Source: Hydrangea macrophylla (taxonomy: Eukaryota > Streptophyta > Magnoliopsida > Cornales > Hydrangeaceae). Taken from it: DNA of 64,000 nt. The notes beneath the pieces were generated by a model. The model saw nothing but the letters and a program-made list of their open reading frames with translations, was not told where the DNA came from and searched no databases. A program made the position numbers and the translations under genes. Below are positions 44,514 through 56,275 of this stretch, piece after piece (position 1 is the first letter of the stretch; every line of letters starts with the position of its first letter). The DNA is taken from the NCBI GenBank assembly GCA_033977485.1, contig CM066993.1, positions 68,736,864 through 68,800,863 on the forward strand, read 5' to 3'.

Positions 44514-46448
44514 TACCCAAAAAAAATTTTGTTTTCCCATCCCTCATTTCTTTTTATTTTTATTTTTAGTTTTTGTATAGTCAATAAATTTTCAGTCAGG
44601 TCAGACTTTAAAATGATCCTACGTGTACATCTGGCTTTCATTAGCTGGTTCGATAGGAGTAATTTGCATGATCCAAGCATCACCAGATATGTCTAGTGCG
44701 GTGAATGTCCCTAGAGGTAGCGAAAAACTAAGTAAAGTCAGAGTTATCTCTTAGCCTCTTACTGATGTTTTTAGCTTGCTAGTGGGTCTAGACTCATCTC
44801 TTTTAGTAGAGGTGGATGGGTAATCATGACAACTTGGACGCTCGGGATTGCGTAGCCTCTTTTGTATAGGTGCAGAGGATACTAGTTGCACCATATATGT
44901 ATCCAACTTAGTGGATATGCTTAGGATTTTTCAGAAATTTTTCTTTTACTCTATATAAGATAAATTTGACACGTTAATGTTATTTTGGGTATGTTAATAG
45001 CATACAACACATTGTCACATGTTTTACTATTTTCAAATGCTAGAAACTCTTTAAACATTAAACAATTTTGAAATAGTGTGAAAATATTTACTGAATCTAA
45101 ATGGATGAGTAAGCATAAACTATACAGTTTAAAAACAAGTAGTGAAAACTAATTAACCCATGTGAGCTTTTGTGCCAATCTTCCTTTATGAGGGTTACTA
45201 TTCTTTTCAGTCTCATTTTATTCTCTTTATCATATCACTCGTTGAGAGTCTCATTATTTTCTTTTTCTTTGACTGATCATTAGAAGAGAACGTTCAGGAT
45301 TTACCATTAGAACGTCTAAATTGCTTAAATGAACAAAGTCAATCTATTTTTAAAAATGATTTAGGCCATCTTTTCTTTCAAATGCACCCCCCTTCACCTA
45401 ATATTACCTTATTCTCAGTTCTATCCAAATCATACTTTGCTCCACCTGGGAGTACAAACCTCACTTCTATATCCAGGTATGTGATTGGACTGTATTAATA
45501 TTGTAAGAAGTGGTAAAGAAAGAAAGGAGTTGATTTCAAAAAAAAAAAAAAAATGAGAAACTAAAAAAAAAAAAATGTACATATGATAAAAAGGAGAAGA
45601 AAAGAAAAGGTTGGAATGAATTGCGCAAACACTCCAATCACATGCTTAGAACAAATACACCCCAAATCTCCTACTCATCTTAATTTCTAACCTACCAGTC
45701 AAAGTCCTAATGATTTAAAAAGAAATTGATTTTTAAATTTAAGTGATAAGGATGTTCTCCACGGTAGATCGCTCTTCTAATGCTAAGTATTCTTTCATGA
45801 GACTTATTGTACTCCAAATGCTTATATATTGAGTCATAAAAAAAATGGAAGCAATTCCTCTATCTTTGCTTCCCTACCAAGTGAGATGTTCTCTACACCG
45901 GTTTCTGAGAGTTTCTCATTAAAAGAGTGAAATCCTAGTGAGATTTGAGTTAAAACTACAAGTTTTATGGCTGTTAATAGTTATGTAAACTTTGAAGTTA
46001 AGATCAGTTGCTTGATTTTTCAAGTACACACTGTGAGTTTAAAGAGTATAAAAAATGCTACCGTTGACAAAACTGTGAGTATATGTGTTGCATTATTATT
46101 ACATACTTGAAAATTTTATTTTATTGTCAAATTTATCCTTATTTATTGTAAAAGGAGAAAATCTACCTTTATTTTTATTTCATTTTATTTTTACATTTAA
46201 AAAAAAAAAAAATTTTGAATTTTGTGGGTATATTCACTGCAAACCCTCACGAGACAACACTCGTCCACTAGGGGTAACCTAGGGGTTTAATGGCTTGTTG
46301 CATACGCTAAATGCAATCGCGATTCCTGCGACAGTGAGTTAGGTAATTTTATTTTCCTTAGTTTATTCATACTCTTTAATAAAACTTCTAGAACAATTTC
46401 TCTTTTCACTTCATTGCTAGGGACTAGCAATAAGCTAGTTGAGGGGTG
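44514..46448 (+). other. Ty3 distal region, mostly non-coding
   Basis: An open stretch without ATG (45277-45498, 73 codons; LEENVQDLPLERLNCLNEQS) may be a relic. The rest is AT-rich and ends in the purine tract GTTGAGGGGTG at about 46439-46448, next to the 3' LTR. Confidence 0.5.
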
Positions 46449-46477
46449 TGACGAACATTGAATATTGCGCATTTATG

Positions 46478-47589
46478 TAGGGGTGGGCATTCGGTCGGTT
46501 CGGTTCGGTTTTGAGCAATTCGGTTCGGTTTGAATTCGGTTCGGTTTGGGAAACTATCAACTGTTAACTGACTGAAATTTAGTTCGGTTGGTTTAGTTCA
46601 GTTAACTGAATTATAGATTCGGTTCGGTTACAAAATTCGGTTAACCGAAATAGTGAAGAAAGAAAAGGAAAAAAAAAAGAAGTCAAAACAAAAGAAATTG
46701 CAGTGGAGGACGAAGCCCTTTGCTTAACACCAAAAAATAGCAACAGTCACAATTGCAAAAGAAATTATGATACTAAAGTAAAGCTACAGATCAACAAACA
46801 AAAAAAAAGAAGTAAAGCACCAATTAAAAAAATCAAACATACCACTATACCAGTAGGAACTAAAAAAAAATACATCACATTGAAACCCAGATTTGGGTTC
46901 GTAACATGGCAAACAATCCCAACCAAAACACTATTTCTCAGCCCCAAACACACACAAAAAAAACATCAAGAAAAACAAGGTATGTTTGATTTTGGGGTAC
47001 CTGGTCAATTCGTATCCCTAAAAAGCTAAGACCCAGTTGAAGATCTGTGGAGGATGAAGCTCTTTGCCCAACACCAAAATCACCAGTCGTAGCCTCTAAT
47101 CGAAGCTTCTGTGGACTGTGGAGAAGATGAAGTTGAGTTGCTGAGTTGCGAGTCTGGTGTGAGGTCGGCGGCTCCGGCTGGTGTGAGGTGTAGTGTGTGA
47201 GCCTGTGACTCGGTGAGGTGTAGTGTGTGGTCACTGGTCAGCAGCTGGTGTGTGGACGGCGACTGGTGAGGTGGGAGGTTCAAGGTTGGCGAGGCTGGGA
47301 GATCGACGCCGATGGGGCTGTTCATAGTCACCATCGCAAAAATGAAAAGAGGGAAAATGAATTTTTTCACTCAACAGACCCTAATTTTCAGCATATATAT
47401 ATGGCATCTAATTCGGTTTTCGGTTCGGTTCGGTTTCCTTAACTGGTACCGAAAACCGAACCGATCTAATTAAAATAGTTCGGTTTCAGCCCGAATGCAA
47501 TTTAGTTCGGTTCGGTTATTAACCGAATTGGCTAATTTAGTTCGGTTCGGTTAAAAATTTCGGTTAACTGAACTGTTTGCCCACCCCTA
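46478..47589. mobile_element. hAT-like non-autonomous element nested in the 3' LTR
   Basis: Perfect 12-bp terminal inverted repeats TAGGGGTGGGCA / TGCCCACCCCTA and a perfect 8-bp duplication CATTTATG (46470-46477, 47590-47597). The sub-terminal arms are rich in CGGTTCGGTT / AACCGAACCG. The 1,112-bp body codes for no transposase; the ORFs at 46703-47370 are short and unrecognised. The 5' LTR has the empty site, which proves the insertion. Confidence 0.93.
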
Positions 47590-49263
47590 CATTTATGTGC
47601 CAATATAATAGACATATTGCTCATTTAATTCCCCAAATTTCTAGTTTTACATGCATATTTGAATTAATATAATTTAATAGTGATGTCACTCAAATGCGTG
47701 TAAAAATGTGTTTTTACATATTTTATATCTTTAGGTAAAAATGAAGTGAAATAAAGGGAAGGAAAGAAGTAGCAACCACACCATAGTATATTCATATGAA
47801 TAGTAATGAATAGTAGATGAATAGTAAAAATTTTGAAAAAAACGTCCAAAAGAAAGAAAGAAAAAAAAAAAAAAAAAAATCTCGTGAAAAGAAATCAACA
47901 TCCAAACAGTGTTTGGATGTTGACACATTTGCATATAACGATTTCCTTCTTTGCAGTTTTGTCAATGAAGATGTCAGAATGCCAAAGACAATCGAGGCGC
48001 ATGAAGAAAAATGGCAAAGCTCGTGCTCAAACGTGACGAACACGGTGATGAATTTTCATCGCAGTTCGTCTATAAAAGGAAAGGAGGAGGCAGAGGAAAG
48101 AACACACACCATTCACAACAATTCAACAACAGTTTATAATCACAGTTTGGAGAGAATAGTTTAGGGGAGGTTATTATGTGAGCACTTTATATTGTCCCTA
48201 GAAATAGGAAACTTTAGTTTTTTTTTTGCCTTTTCTAGTTCTAGTAGTTGTAAAATTTTACTTTTATGTAATTGATGATTTTATGTTCAAAAATATGTAG
48301 CAAAACTTTGTGTACTGTATTTCTTAAAATAAAATATTTGTTTTCTTGTATGACCTTTGTCAATTTGTAGTAGTAAAATATTCCTATTTAAAATTAGATT
48401 TAATATTTCTAGTCTAGTAGTACTTATAGTTGTCCCCTAAAATAGTTAGAAAATCCAAATTTTCAGTTTTTATAGCAATATTTTCATTCACTAAAAGACA
48501 GATTTTGCGATTAAATGCCAGATTTCTTAGCCACGTAGTTGTTATAATCACCTACTAAAGTCCAAAAGTACATCATACCCATTTCTCACTCCAAAAGTAT
48601 ATTTGGATTTGGTTTGGCCTTATTTGTGTTCTTGGAGCTCAACCACTGTGACCCCACAAGAATCCAAAGTCAAAGGTTTAGTATTATATTTTTGGTTCAG
48701 TATTTCCATTTATGTATATTTTATTAGCCTAGTTGTACTAAACTTTGCTATTTTGCAGATTGCACAAATTCAACCCCAGCTCATGTTAAGTAGGAAAATA
48801 ATATAATAATATTATATTTCACTCTTACTTTAGTTTTATAGCTTTAGTTTTAATTGAGCAGTCACTGTTTACACCTATTTAATTTATCTTTAAATTTTAT
48901 TTGGAAGACAGTTTCAATTCCAAAATGGTAGGCTAAAACTTTAATTGGGGATATGTAATAAAAACTTAGAAACCACAGCTTCTGTGCACTAATCTTAAAT
49001 GGGCAAATTTATCTAAATGGGTTGTTTTTTCATTTATGGCCAAAAATATCTATGTATCTATAGTTTATGACCATTTAACATGTTTATATACTATGGCTAT
49101 ATTGGGCTCAAAAGAGTACATATTTGAAATAAAAAGCCTAATTATGTGGATTATCAAACTATGCCTTTTGTCATAAAAAACACCTAGCATACTCAAACAA
49201 CTCATATGACAAAGTTAATATTTCAAATATGTGTTTATATATATTTCTATCCAATAATGGATA

Positions 49264-49358
49264 GACAATTGTGTAGTGGCAGAGTGGTGGGGGCTGGACG
49301 CCGAATAACCCACGTCCGCGGCGGGGCACGGTTCGAACCTGGCTACTGCCCAATTGCC
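49264..49358 (+). other. tRNA-like Pol III promoter unit inside the 3' LTR
   Basis: Second copy of the 39378-39472 unit. A and B boxes and the closing hairpin are kept; one G-to-A change lies in the outer stem. Confidence 0.6.
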
Positions 49359-50090
49359 TTTTTATTTTTCTTTAAACCAAACGATGTCGTTTCATATCAA
49401 ACCTGACACACTTGATATGACCCTGACTAGTGAAAGTTTATTTTTAAATAAAGAATGACTCTGCGGTCTTAAATGCCAAATGCTTTTCAAATGCACAAAA
49501 GTTGTGGGATCTAGTGTTGGTTTGCATATTCCCAATTCCTTTAAATCATTTCCCCCTAGTTAATTAATATTTCCTGTTTTATAATAGTTTTGCTTAAATA
49601 TCTGTATTATTTCCATCTTTCGCTATTGTTAAATCTAAAAAGTTTATCTTACAAAAATTTAGCTTTTATATATTTTTCTTCCTTTTCTTACTAGTATGTT
49701 AGTTAATTTATTTTGCACTGTTAAAATCTTTACCATAAACTGTTAAGAAAAAAATAGCTTTAATTACTTTTATTGCAAAACTATAAAAATTAGTAGTTTA
49801 GTAAAACCCCACAAAAATCCATCATCTTTTATTTTCTTTTTAGTGACAAAATAGTTTATCTACTTAACTTAATAAAATTTTATTCCGTTCCCTGTGGGTT
49901 CGACCTGGACTTCCAGAACTTTATTACTTGTACGATCACCTACACTTGGGTGTGATAAGAAAACGCGTCAATAGGATGTCGTCATTGGTCAAGGCGAGAT
50001 TTGAATCTGGGTGTGGGTTTGCAGATTGGGTCGGTGGCTAGTGCAGATTTGATGATGACGATGTGGTGAGGTTGATCCCAAGATGTTATG

Positions 50091-50102
50091 GCTCTGATAC
50101 CA
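50091..50102 (-). promoter_or_regulatory. Primer-binding site of the copia element
   Basis: Minus strand TGGTATCAGAGC directly beside the 5' LTR, complementary to initiator tRNA-Met. Confidence 0.92.
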
Positions 50103-50306
50103 TAAAAGAATATATATAAAAAGAGAGAGGGGGGGGGGGGGGGGGGGGAGGAATATTGTATTGATATTGTATTGACCATTAAAGTGTACAGTGAGCATCC
50201 TTTATATAGGCTTAGGATATTGTAATACATTGTGTAGTACAAGATGAACCTAGACAATAGGTATGGTACGATACATAATACATTTGAATAAGGAAAGTAT
50301 TCAACA
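50103..50306 (-). repeat. 5' LTR of the copia element (about 204 bp)
   Basis: Minus strand starts TGTTGAATACTTTCC and ends next to the primer-binding site. It aligns with 25095-25278. A long poly-G tract (about 50129-50149) enlarges it. CTATG follows at 50307-50311. Confidence 0.9.
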
Positions 50307-50311
50307 CTATG

Positions 50312-50619
50312 GATTGTCAAGCATTAAACCAAAATATAGAACACAGTGAATCAGTGATCGAGTATTATAAAACACAGTGGCAAAGTATGAGCTCCAAAAA
50401 AAAAAAAAAGCACCACAGTAAAAAACTACTTAAAAGACAGTTAAACACGACCTAAAGACAATTAAATACGGTTTATAAACAGTTAAATACGACCAAAAAA
50501 AACAGTAGTATAATATTTCTACCAAAAAAATTAGGTTGGAATCATGTGGAAGCTTGTGTTCCCCAGAAGTAAAATCTTAACTCTGCACCTGGTCATTGCA
50601 TGTGGTTAACTCGAACCGA
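50312..50619. other. Intergenic DNA right of the copia element
   Basis: Contains a short TTAAACACGACC/TTAAATACG tandem motif near 50440-50500. No gene. Confidence 0.5.
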
Positions 50620-50977
50620 GCTTTAAGAGTTGGCATCTTGCTCAAGCTTGAGCTTGGCTTGTTTATTATCGAGCTGAGCCGAGAGCCCTTGTTTAGCGGC
50701 TCAACTCGTGTACACCACTAGAACCAAGTTTAAGGTGCCAACCAAAACCCACGGACCAAGCTCAATGATCGACAGTTGGCAAATATATATATAGAGAGAG
50801 AGATAGAGAAGGACGCTCTTAAGTGAACTAAGTTGAGTGAACTTACCCAGTGAACTGACTTGTAAGCCTAAAAGAACCCACGGGCTGCCCCGATGACCCG
50901 TGCGCACCACTGACTCACAGGTTTTAAAAGTCAGTTCACCGGGTAAGGTCACTCAACCCATTTCAGTTAAGAGCCTC

Positions 50978-51012
<35 letters not shown>

Positions 51013-51612
51013 AGAGGATCTTAGGTGCACTGGGCTTTTAAGCCTACAAAAAATCCGCGGGTCAACGGGACAGCGGGACGGGGCACGGTTTATTGGGGCA
51101 GCTCGCGGATTTTTTAAGCTTAAAAGCCCAGTGCACTGGATCAGTGCACTTAAGATCCTCTCTGTATATAAATATATATACCTAAAACAATTGTTTAGCA
51201 CGTGGATTTAAAACTATGCACATTATAATACGCCAATATTCTTTCAATTTTAAATACTTTGCATATATTTTTATAATTATCATATATATAATGTTTTTTT
51301 TAATTTTAAATACTTTGCATTATACATATACTATACTTTTATAATTTTCATATATATATATATATAATTAAACAAGCCCTTATCAAACCAATTAAAGAGA
51401 TTTTTCACGAGTCTACTATACGAGTCTTAATCGAACTGTTCTCGAGTCGTATCGAGCCGAGCCCAAGTGTGATCAAGTTTGGCTCATTTATTAAACAAGC
51501 TTTGTATTCAAGTTTGAGCTTGGCTCGTCTATTATATGAGCCGAGCCGAGCCATTATCGAGCCGAGCCGCGAGCCCTTGTTGAAGGACTCAGATCGTGCG
51601 CACCCCTACACA
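50620..51612. repeat. Composite repeat region with two foldback MITEs
   Basis: Direct copies of a GAGCTTGGCT...CGAGCCGAG...GAGCCCTTGTT block stand at 50645-50700 and 51505-51605. Between them are two foldbacks in TA repeats: 50808-50985 (CTCTTAAGTGAACTAAGTT / ACTCAACCCATTTCAGTTAA) and 51009-51165 (GAGAGGATCTTAGGTGCACT / AGTGCACTTAAGATCCTCTC). Confidence 0.6.
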
Positions 51613-51639
51613 TGGTACAACCAATAAATAAAGTAATCC

Positions 51640-51890
51640 CTCTATCCCTTTTTTTTAGTCCTATATTCCATTTTGGGATGTCCTAAAATTAGTATCCACT
51701 TTCTTAAATTGGTATATAATTTTTACTTACTTTCCAAAACCACCATTCCTTGAAACATACACCAAGACAAAACTAAAACAGTTATTATAATGATTAGGTG
51801 TAATTGTAGAAAGTAAGTGTAGATTCTTTTTATCTCCTTAAAAAATTGAATTCCCGAATGTGTACTCAAAAAAAAAATAAGAGGGAGTAA
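51640..51890. mobile_element. Degraded Stowaway MITE
   Basis: Collinear with 7634-7885: GGGATGTCCTAAAATTAGTA, AAAGTAAGTGTAGATTCTTT and decayed TCCCTCTATCCC / AAGAGGGAGTA ends. Confidence 0.65.
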
Positions 51891-52493
51891 TTCCTAATTA
51901 GGATTCAACTTTGCCGCATCAACTAAATAGCGCTCATGATAACTTCACAAATTATCACTAAATAGAAACATAAATTTACAATCATAAAATTATCACATGT
52001 ACATGATTACTAAGTGAAACAGAGCGCAAAACTTTTTGGACATACCATGGCTATTCCCAATTTGCCACTCTAGTAAAGAAGTTTTAGAGAAATCCTACAT
52101 AATTTATTGAATCCAACTGTTGAGTATTACACTTTTGATGGGAAACTTTTTGTTTGAATTTTTTTGATAAGAACTTTACCCTTACCAAAGCCAAGAAAAA
52201 CCCTCTAAAAGAATTTCTTAATTTCTTGAGTATTAAACCTAGTGGGGGTGATTTGGACAAACAGAAGACATAATTTCAAATAGAAATACTAAACATGATA
52301 CAAACAACCCGATAAGAGTGTTCTCAGCACCAAAAAAAAAAAAAAAAAAAAAGAGTGTGAATGCAATCAATAATACTCCATGTTTTTTTTATAACCATCT
52401 GCAAAAAAATAAAAATAAAAAATTCATCTAGATTAGTTTTATTGATAGCAATGTTAGTCAACTTACAGAAACTATATAATATATATATATATA
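51891..52493. other. Intergenic DNA, no gene seen
   Basis: AT-rich with A-runs near 52330 and a TA repeat leading into the next foldback. Confidence 0.5.
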
Positions 52494-52684
52494 ACCCGGA
52501 TCTTAAGCGGACCGTAAAAAACGGACCTAAAAGACGGACTGTGTAAAAGGTGAGAATTTCTCACATTTTCAAATTTCTCACTTTTTTTAAAATGTGAGAA
52601 TTTCTCACTTTTTTGTGAGAAATTCTCACAAAATACACAGTCCGTCTTTTAGGTCCGTTTTTTATAGTCCGCTTAAGATCCGGA
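52494..52684. mobile_element. Near-perfect foldback MITE in a TA repeat
   Basis: CCGGATCTTAAGCGGACCGT / AGTCCGCTTAAGATCCGG and GGACCTAAAAGACGGACTGT / ACAGTCCGTCTTTTAGGTCC. The centre repeats GTGAGAATTTCTCAC, itself a palindrome. Confidence 0.8.
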
Positions 52685-53647
52685 CTGTATATATGTATAT
52701 GTAAAGATGAAGAAGAACCATGATTTAGCAATTAAAGCAAAAACTGCTACTCATGTCAAACAAAAAAATCCACAAATAATCAACAATAGAAAAAATTAAC
52801 ATGTATCCAATTATTTCAGAGATCATTATTGCCCATAGGCAAAAGTTGCCCACCAAGATTCACTAAAGGCAAAGAATCAAGGCCTAAAAAAACACACATA
52901 TTACATATGACAATTTTATATTAACTATATATAATTATAAATTAAAGTGGTAATTTTACCTTTGATGTGATGTGGAACAATAATTTCAAAGCCATCTTGG
53001 ATGATTCTTAGAGTTTCCAATGGTGATAGACATTAGAAGAAACGTACAATGGAGTAATGATGGGAGAATTCACCACAGCTATGAACTTTTGGCTTTTGAG
53101 TTCTTGTTTTAATGAAATAGAAGACTTATTTGAGAGAGAAAGGCAAAAGATTTGAGGGGAGATGAATAGAGGGAGACACATCTATACCATACCGATGTCA
53201 TAAAATGTGTAATTATATATTTATATGTATCAATAATTTTAACAGAGAAATACATGTAAGAGAGTGAAATGGAAGAGAATAAATTGCAGAGAGTAAAACG
53301 CACAAGGCTAGGAAAAATTTCTAGACGTGGCCCATTAAAGTATAAGAGAACAAAACGTAAATTATTAATCATGTAATAAAGAGAGAGAGACGATGGTTTT
53401 TGATACATAATCATGTAATAATTTATATACATATATATATATATAGAGAGAGAGAGGCTGGCAGAGAAACATGCAATAATCATGTAAATTATTAATCATG
53501 TAATAAAGAAGACTACTCATTGTAACGTATTGGCCAGAGAAACAGTTTAAAAATCATGCCTTTTATATCTTGTAAAGAAGAGGGGGAGAGAAAGCTAGTG
53601 TTCTTTCTATTGTTTGACACGTGGCTTTCTTGGCTTCCGTATTATAA
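52685..53647. other. Intergenic DNA, no gene seen
   Basis: AT-rich, with a repeated AATTATTAATCATGTAATAAAG motif (about 53360 and 53485) and GAGAGA tracts. No supported frame. Confidence 0.45.
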
Positions 53648-53831
53648 GAGTAAAGATTGGGACACACCCAACCACATAATTTTTTGGACACAATTAATTT
53701 AAATAATGTGTCTATCAGACTATCTCTCTCTTGTGATGTTACTGAACCCCATAGTGATACAAAAGAGATAGACACATTAATTAAGTTGTGTCTCAAAAAT
53801 AGTGTATTTGGGTGTGTCCCAAATATTACCC
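53648..53831. mobile_element. Foldback MITE, same family as 12862-13035
   Basis: Ends GATTGGGACACACCCAA / TTGGGTGTGTCCCAA, arms TGTGTCTATCAGACTATCTC / GAGATAGACACATTAATT, centre CCCCATAGTGATAC. Confidence 0.75.
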
Positions 53832-54593
53832 ATATTATAATATAGTAATATAGATAGGTCCTTCACCTTTTTCTCCAAATTCAAAGAAAGATTCACTAAT
53901 GTATTTCTCCAAATTCAAAGCAAGTGTATGAAAAGTCATTCTATATATATCACGCCTATGCAGGGGCGGAGCCATATGAATTTTGGTCAGGATGAGCTTA
54001 AGCTATACGGAGGTTAGGGGACAGCGGTCTTGAGGTGATTTTTTGGGATCTATTTATACATAATTGACTGTTTTTCTAGGGTCTACTTGTATATAATTAC
54101 GTTTTTTTTTTTATATACTTATAATATGAGTCTATTTGGGAGACACGTAAATATTGTATAGTGTGTCTCAAAATTCTAGGGGGGCGGATTTCTGAAACGC
54201 ATAAAATTCTCACACTAAAAGTGTAATTTTCAAAATTCTAGGCGTTTTTCCTTTGAGTTCTATATACTGTATATCAATATACATGTAGTTGATGGTACTG
54301 AATTGGGCCCTAGACCCTTTTGGGACGCCTAAACATAAGTTGAGAGGGGGTCTAAACATAAGTTGAAGAGAGCCTAAATATAAAATACTAAAAAAAAATT
54401 AAGATAAAATTATAATTCTTAAAATCTCGGGGGGGGGGGGGGGGGGGGGGGGGGGGTGTTTGGGCCCCCTTGGTCCCTTACTGCCTTCGACCATGCGCCT
54501 ATGCATGTAACATATTAGGTAACAATGATTTCAGTGCAACATATTAAGTGATAACTCAAGCCCATGCATGTAACATATCTATTATCAAAGCAA
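53832..54593. other. Intergenic DNA with a ~30-base poly-G tract
   Basis: GCAGGGGCGGAGCCA at 53960 and CGACCATGCGCCTATGCA at 54490 may be the decayed ends of a DNA element. Inside, 54429-54456 is an almost pure G run. No gene. Confidence 0.4.
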
Positions 54594-54920
54594 TAATGCT
54601 AGGCACGCAACATATTTTATAACATGGCTTTAAATGCATGTACCATGTACTGTGGAAGTGGTGCATAGAAAAGTATGAAATTTTCAAACAGCATAGGGTA
54701 CAACACATTTAAAGCCCTAATGTGGAAAGTGTTGTGGAATATGTTATGTGCCTAACATTTTTCTTATCAAAGTATGTATCAATAATGCTAGGCACACAAC
54801 ACCAACCACAACACATGCTTTAAATATATGTATCTTGTGCTGTGTGGATTTTTCACACAGGGCTCACACTTTTTTGAGAAGCACAAGATACACGCATTTA
54901 AAGCATGTTGGTGCTTTTAA
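54594..54920. mobile_element. Two adjacent copies of one foldback MITE family
   Basis: 54594-54760 and 54783-54920 both begin AATAATGCTAGGCAC. Each folds back through a TTTAAATGCATGTACCATGT-like arm. The copies are diverged and in the same orientation. Confidence 0.6.
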
Positions 54921-55196
54921 AGAGAAAATGTTGTAATCCATAAAAAGGCGAAGGTTAAAATTGTAAGTGCTTTTAAAGATAGTATATCTATCTATCTACT
55001 ATACTATAAGAACAGATAATCAAGCACGTCAAAAAATATGAACTTCCTATTTAGCCCTTATTTATCTATAAAATTACTCATCCGCCAATTTTCACTCCTG
55101 TTGTCTAAACAAGTAGATAAGTGAAATAAGGATTTTTCAGTCATTTTAAGGTCGGCTGTCAAATTGGCACTGCGTAAGCTGTGAATCCACCACGTG

Positions 55197-55227
<31 letters not shown>

Positions 55228-55878
55228 TGTCGTCGTTTTTGGGTCTTCCCTCTCAGTCTCTGTTTGCACCGCTTCAAAAACTGCGGCCTTTAACCTGATC
55301 TTCTCTCTCTATCTTTGCGCCGCTTCAAAAACTGCAGACCGACCCCAGAAAATTTTGAACCTGCTGCTCTGGGCGTTGGCATGTCGTGTGTTGATGAAGG
55401 GATGTTAGATCAATCACGTGCTCTCTCATCGTTTATCCTTACCAATTCACCTCTCTCTCGCTCTCTCTCTCCCCACTCATTGAACAAGTATGGTCTCTTT
55501 CTTTTTTACTTTTTGATTAGGGGTTTTCCAAATCTAAGATGCCTAGGGTTGAAGATCTATAATTGGAGGATTCTAGATTTTGATCCAATCGGAATACTTC
55601 ATTATTTCAAAATTGAATTTTAGATTCTCAGTTTGTAGAAATCTCCACTCACTCTACTCTGTATGTTAATATTTGCACATACGTATATCGCCGTATCTAT
55701 CTGTGTATGTTTGGACTGATTATGAAAAAATGGAACTTTCTCATTTGATTGTATATGCGATATGTGTATGTATAAATTGATACATATATGACTATGACTA
55801 TGACTATGTCTATGTGTTTGTATGTGATTTGGCTGGATTGAAATTGGAGACCTGATTTTTTTTCAAATTGTTCTTTAG

Positions 55879-56275
55879 GCGCTGGATAATATTCTTCAAT
55901 TTGAGAGTGTAACGGACAAAAACAAACTCGATGTTCAACCGGAGCTTTTTAATCAGGATTATCCTTCACAAGGTTACTAAAACTCTTGATAGTGGTATCA
56001 GAATGACCAAAGCAGGTAGGTATTACAATTTACAATACATTCATAAATGTCGATGTGCTTGAATTGTCTTGTGGTGGCCAAATTAGACTGATGGAATAGT
56101 TTTTTGAAAAAACTTCTGGAAGCTTTTCATTTGTCGTACAACTTTTTGTACTTCTTATTCTCTCTGTATATGATAATGATTGTTGTTTCATAATTGATTA
56201 TTGTTATAGATTTGGTGAATAATTTGGGGACTATTTCAAGGTCGGGAACAATGGAATATGCAGCTTCCTCTCCAG
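55879..56275 (+). pseudogene. HSP90 (cytosolic type) gene fragment, two exons with intron, broken
   Basis: Exon-like block 55879-56015 begins after an AG acceptor (TTCTTTAG). It translates FESVTDKNKLDVQPELF, the plant cytosolic HSP90 N-terminal block after the NSSD motif. A one-base shift follows, then a diverged HSP90-like segment ending SGIRMTKA before a GT donor. The second block 56210-56275, after TATAG, gives DLVNNLGTISRSGTMEY, the next HSP90 motif in order. The ATPase motif normally reads DSGIGMTK; here one glycine is arginine. Introns are kept, so capture was from DNA, not cDNA. The rest of the protein is absent. Non-functional. Confidence 0.8.

Larger units (their letters stand above)
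37657..49984 (+). mobile_element. Athila/Tat-like Ty3/gypsy retrotransposon, non-autonomous, full length
   Basis: Perfect 5-bp duplication TTGGT (37652-37656, 49985-49989). LTRs of about 2.44 kb (37657-40097, 46449-49984) start TGACGAACATTG and end GGATGTCGTCA. The primer-binding site TGGCGCCGTTGCCGGG (40104-40119) fits tRNA-Asp, as in Athila/Tat elements. A gag ORF is joined directly to the pol end, followed by two further open frames, a purine-rich AGTTGGGGGGGAC (43155-43167) and a final tract GTTGAGGGGTG beside the 3' LTR. No protease, RT or RNase H is left, so it would need helper proteins. The LTRs differ at only about 15-20 sites by eye, plus one 31-bp deletion and a nested hAT element, so the insertion is recent. 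Confidence 0.92.
46449..49984 (+). repeat. 3' LTR of the Athila/Tat-like element, split by a hAT-like insertion
   Basis: The same sequence as 37657-40097 with scattered substitutions and a 31-bp shortening of the GAATAGTA minisatellite. It is interrupted from 46478 to 47589. It ends TGTCGTCA before the TTGGT duplication. Confidence 0.92.
25095..50306 (-). mobile_element. Ty1/copia retrotransposon expanded to 25 kb by nested insertions
   Basis: A perfect 5-bp target duplication CTATG flanks the unit (25090-25094 and 50307-50311). In minus-strand order it holds: 5' LTR 50306-50103, primer-binding site TGGTATCAGAGC, leader, gag (36716-33540, split), protease and integrase (30806-29161), RT and RNase H (29160-25292, split), purine tract, and 3' LTR 25278-25095. 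Subtracting the nested elements leaves about 5.4 kb, normal for copia. Stops, frameshifts and a changed RT active site show that it is dead. Confidence 0.92.

Noticed and set aside
46703..47442. ORFs in the hAT-like element as transposase
   Set aside because: Too short, in different frames and strands, with no hAT dimerisation or BED-finger motif.
55181..55623. ORFs of 75 and 102 codons at the Helitron start
   Set aside because: The first is a Ser-Leu translation of the CT microsatellite; the second has no recognisable content.
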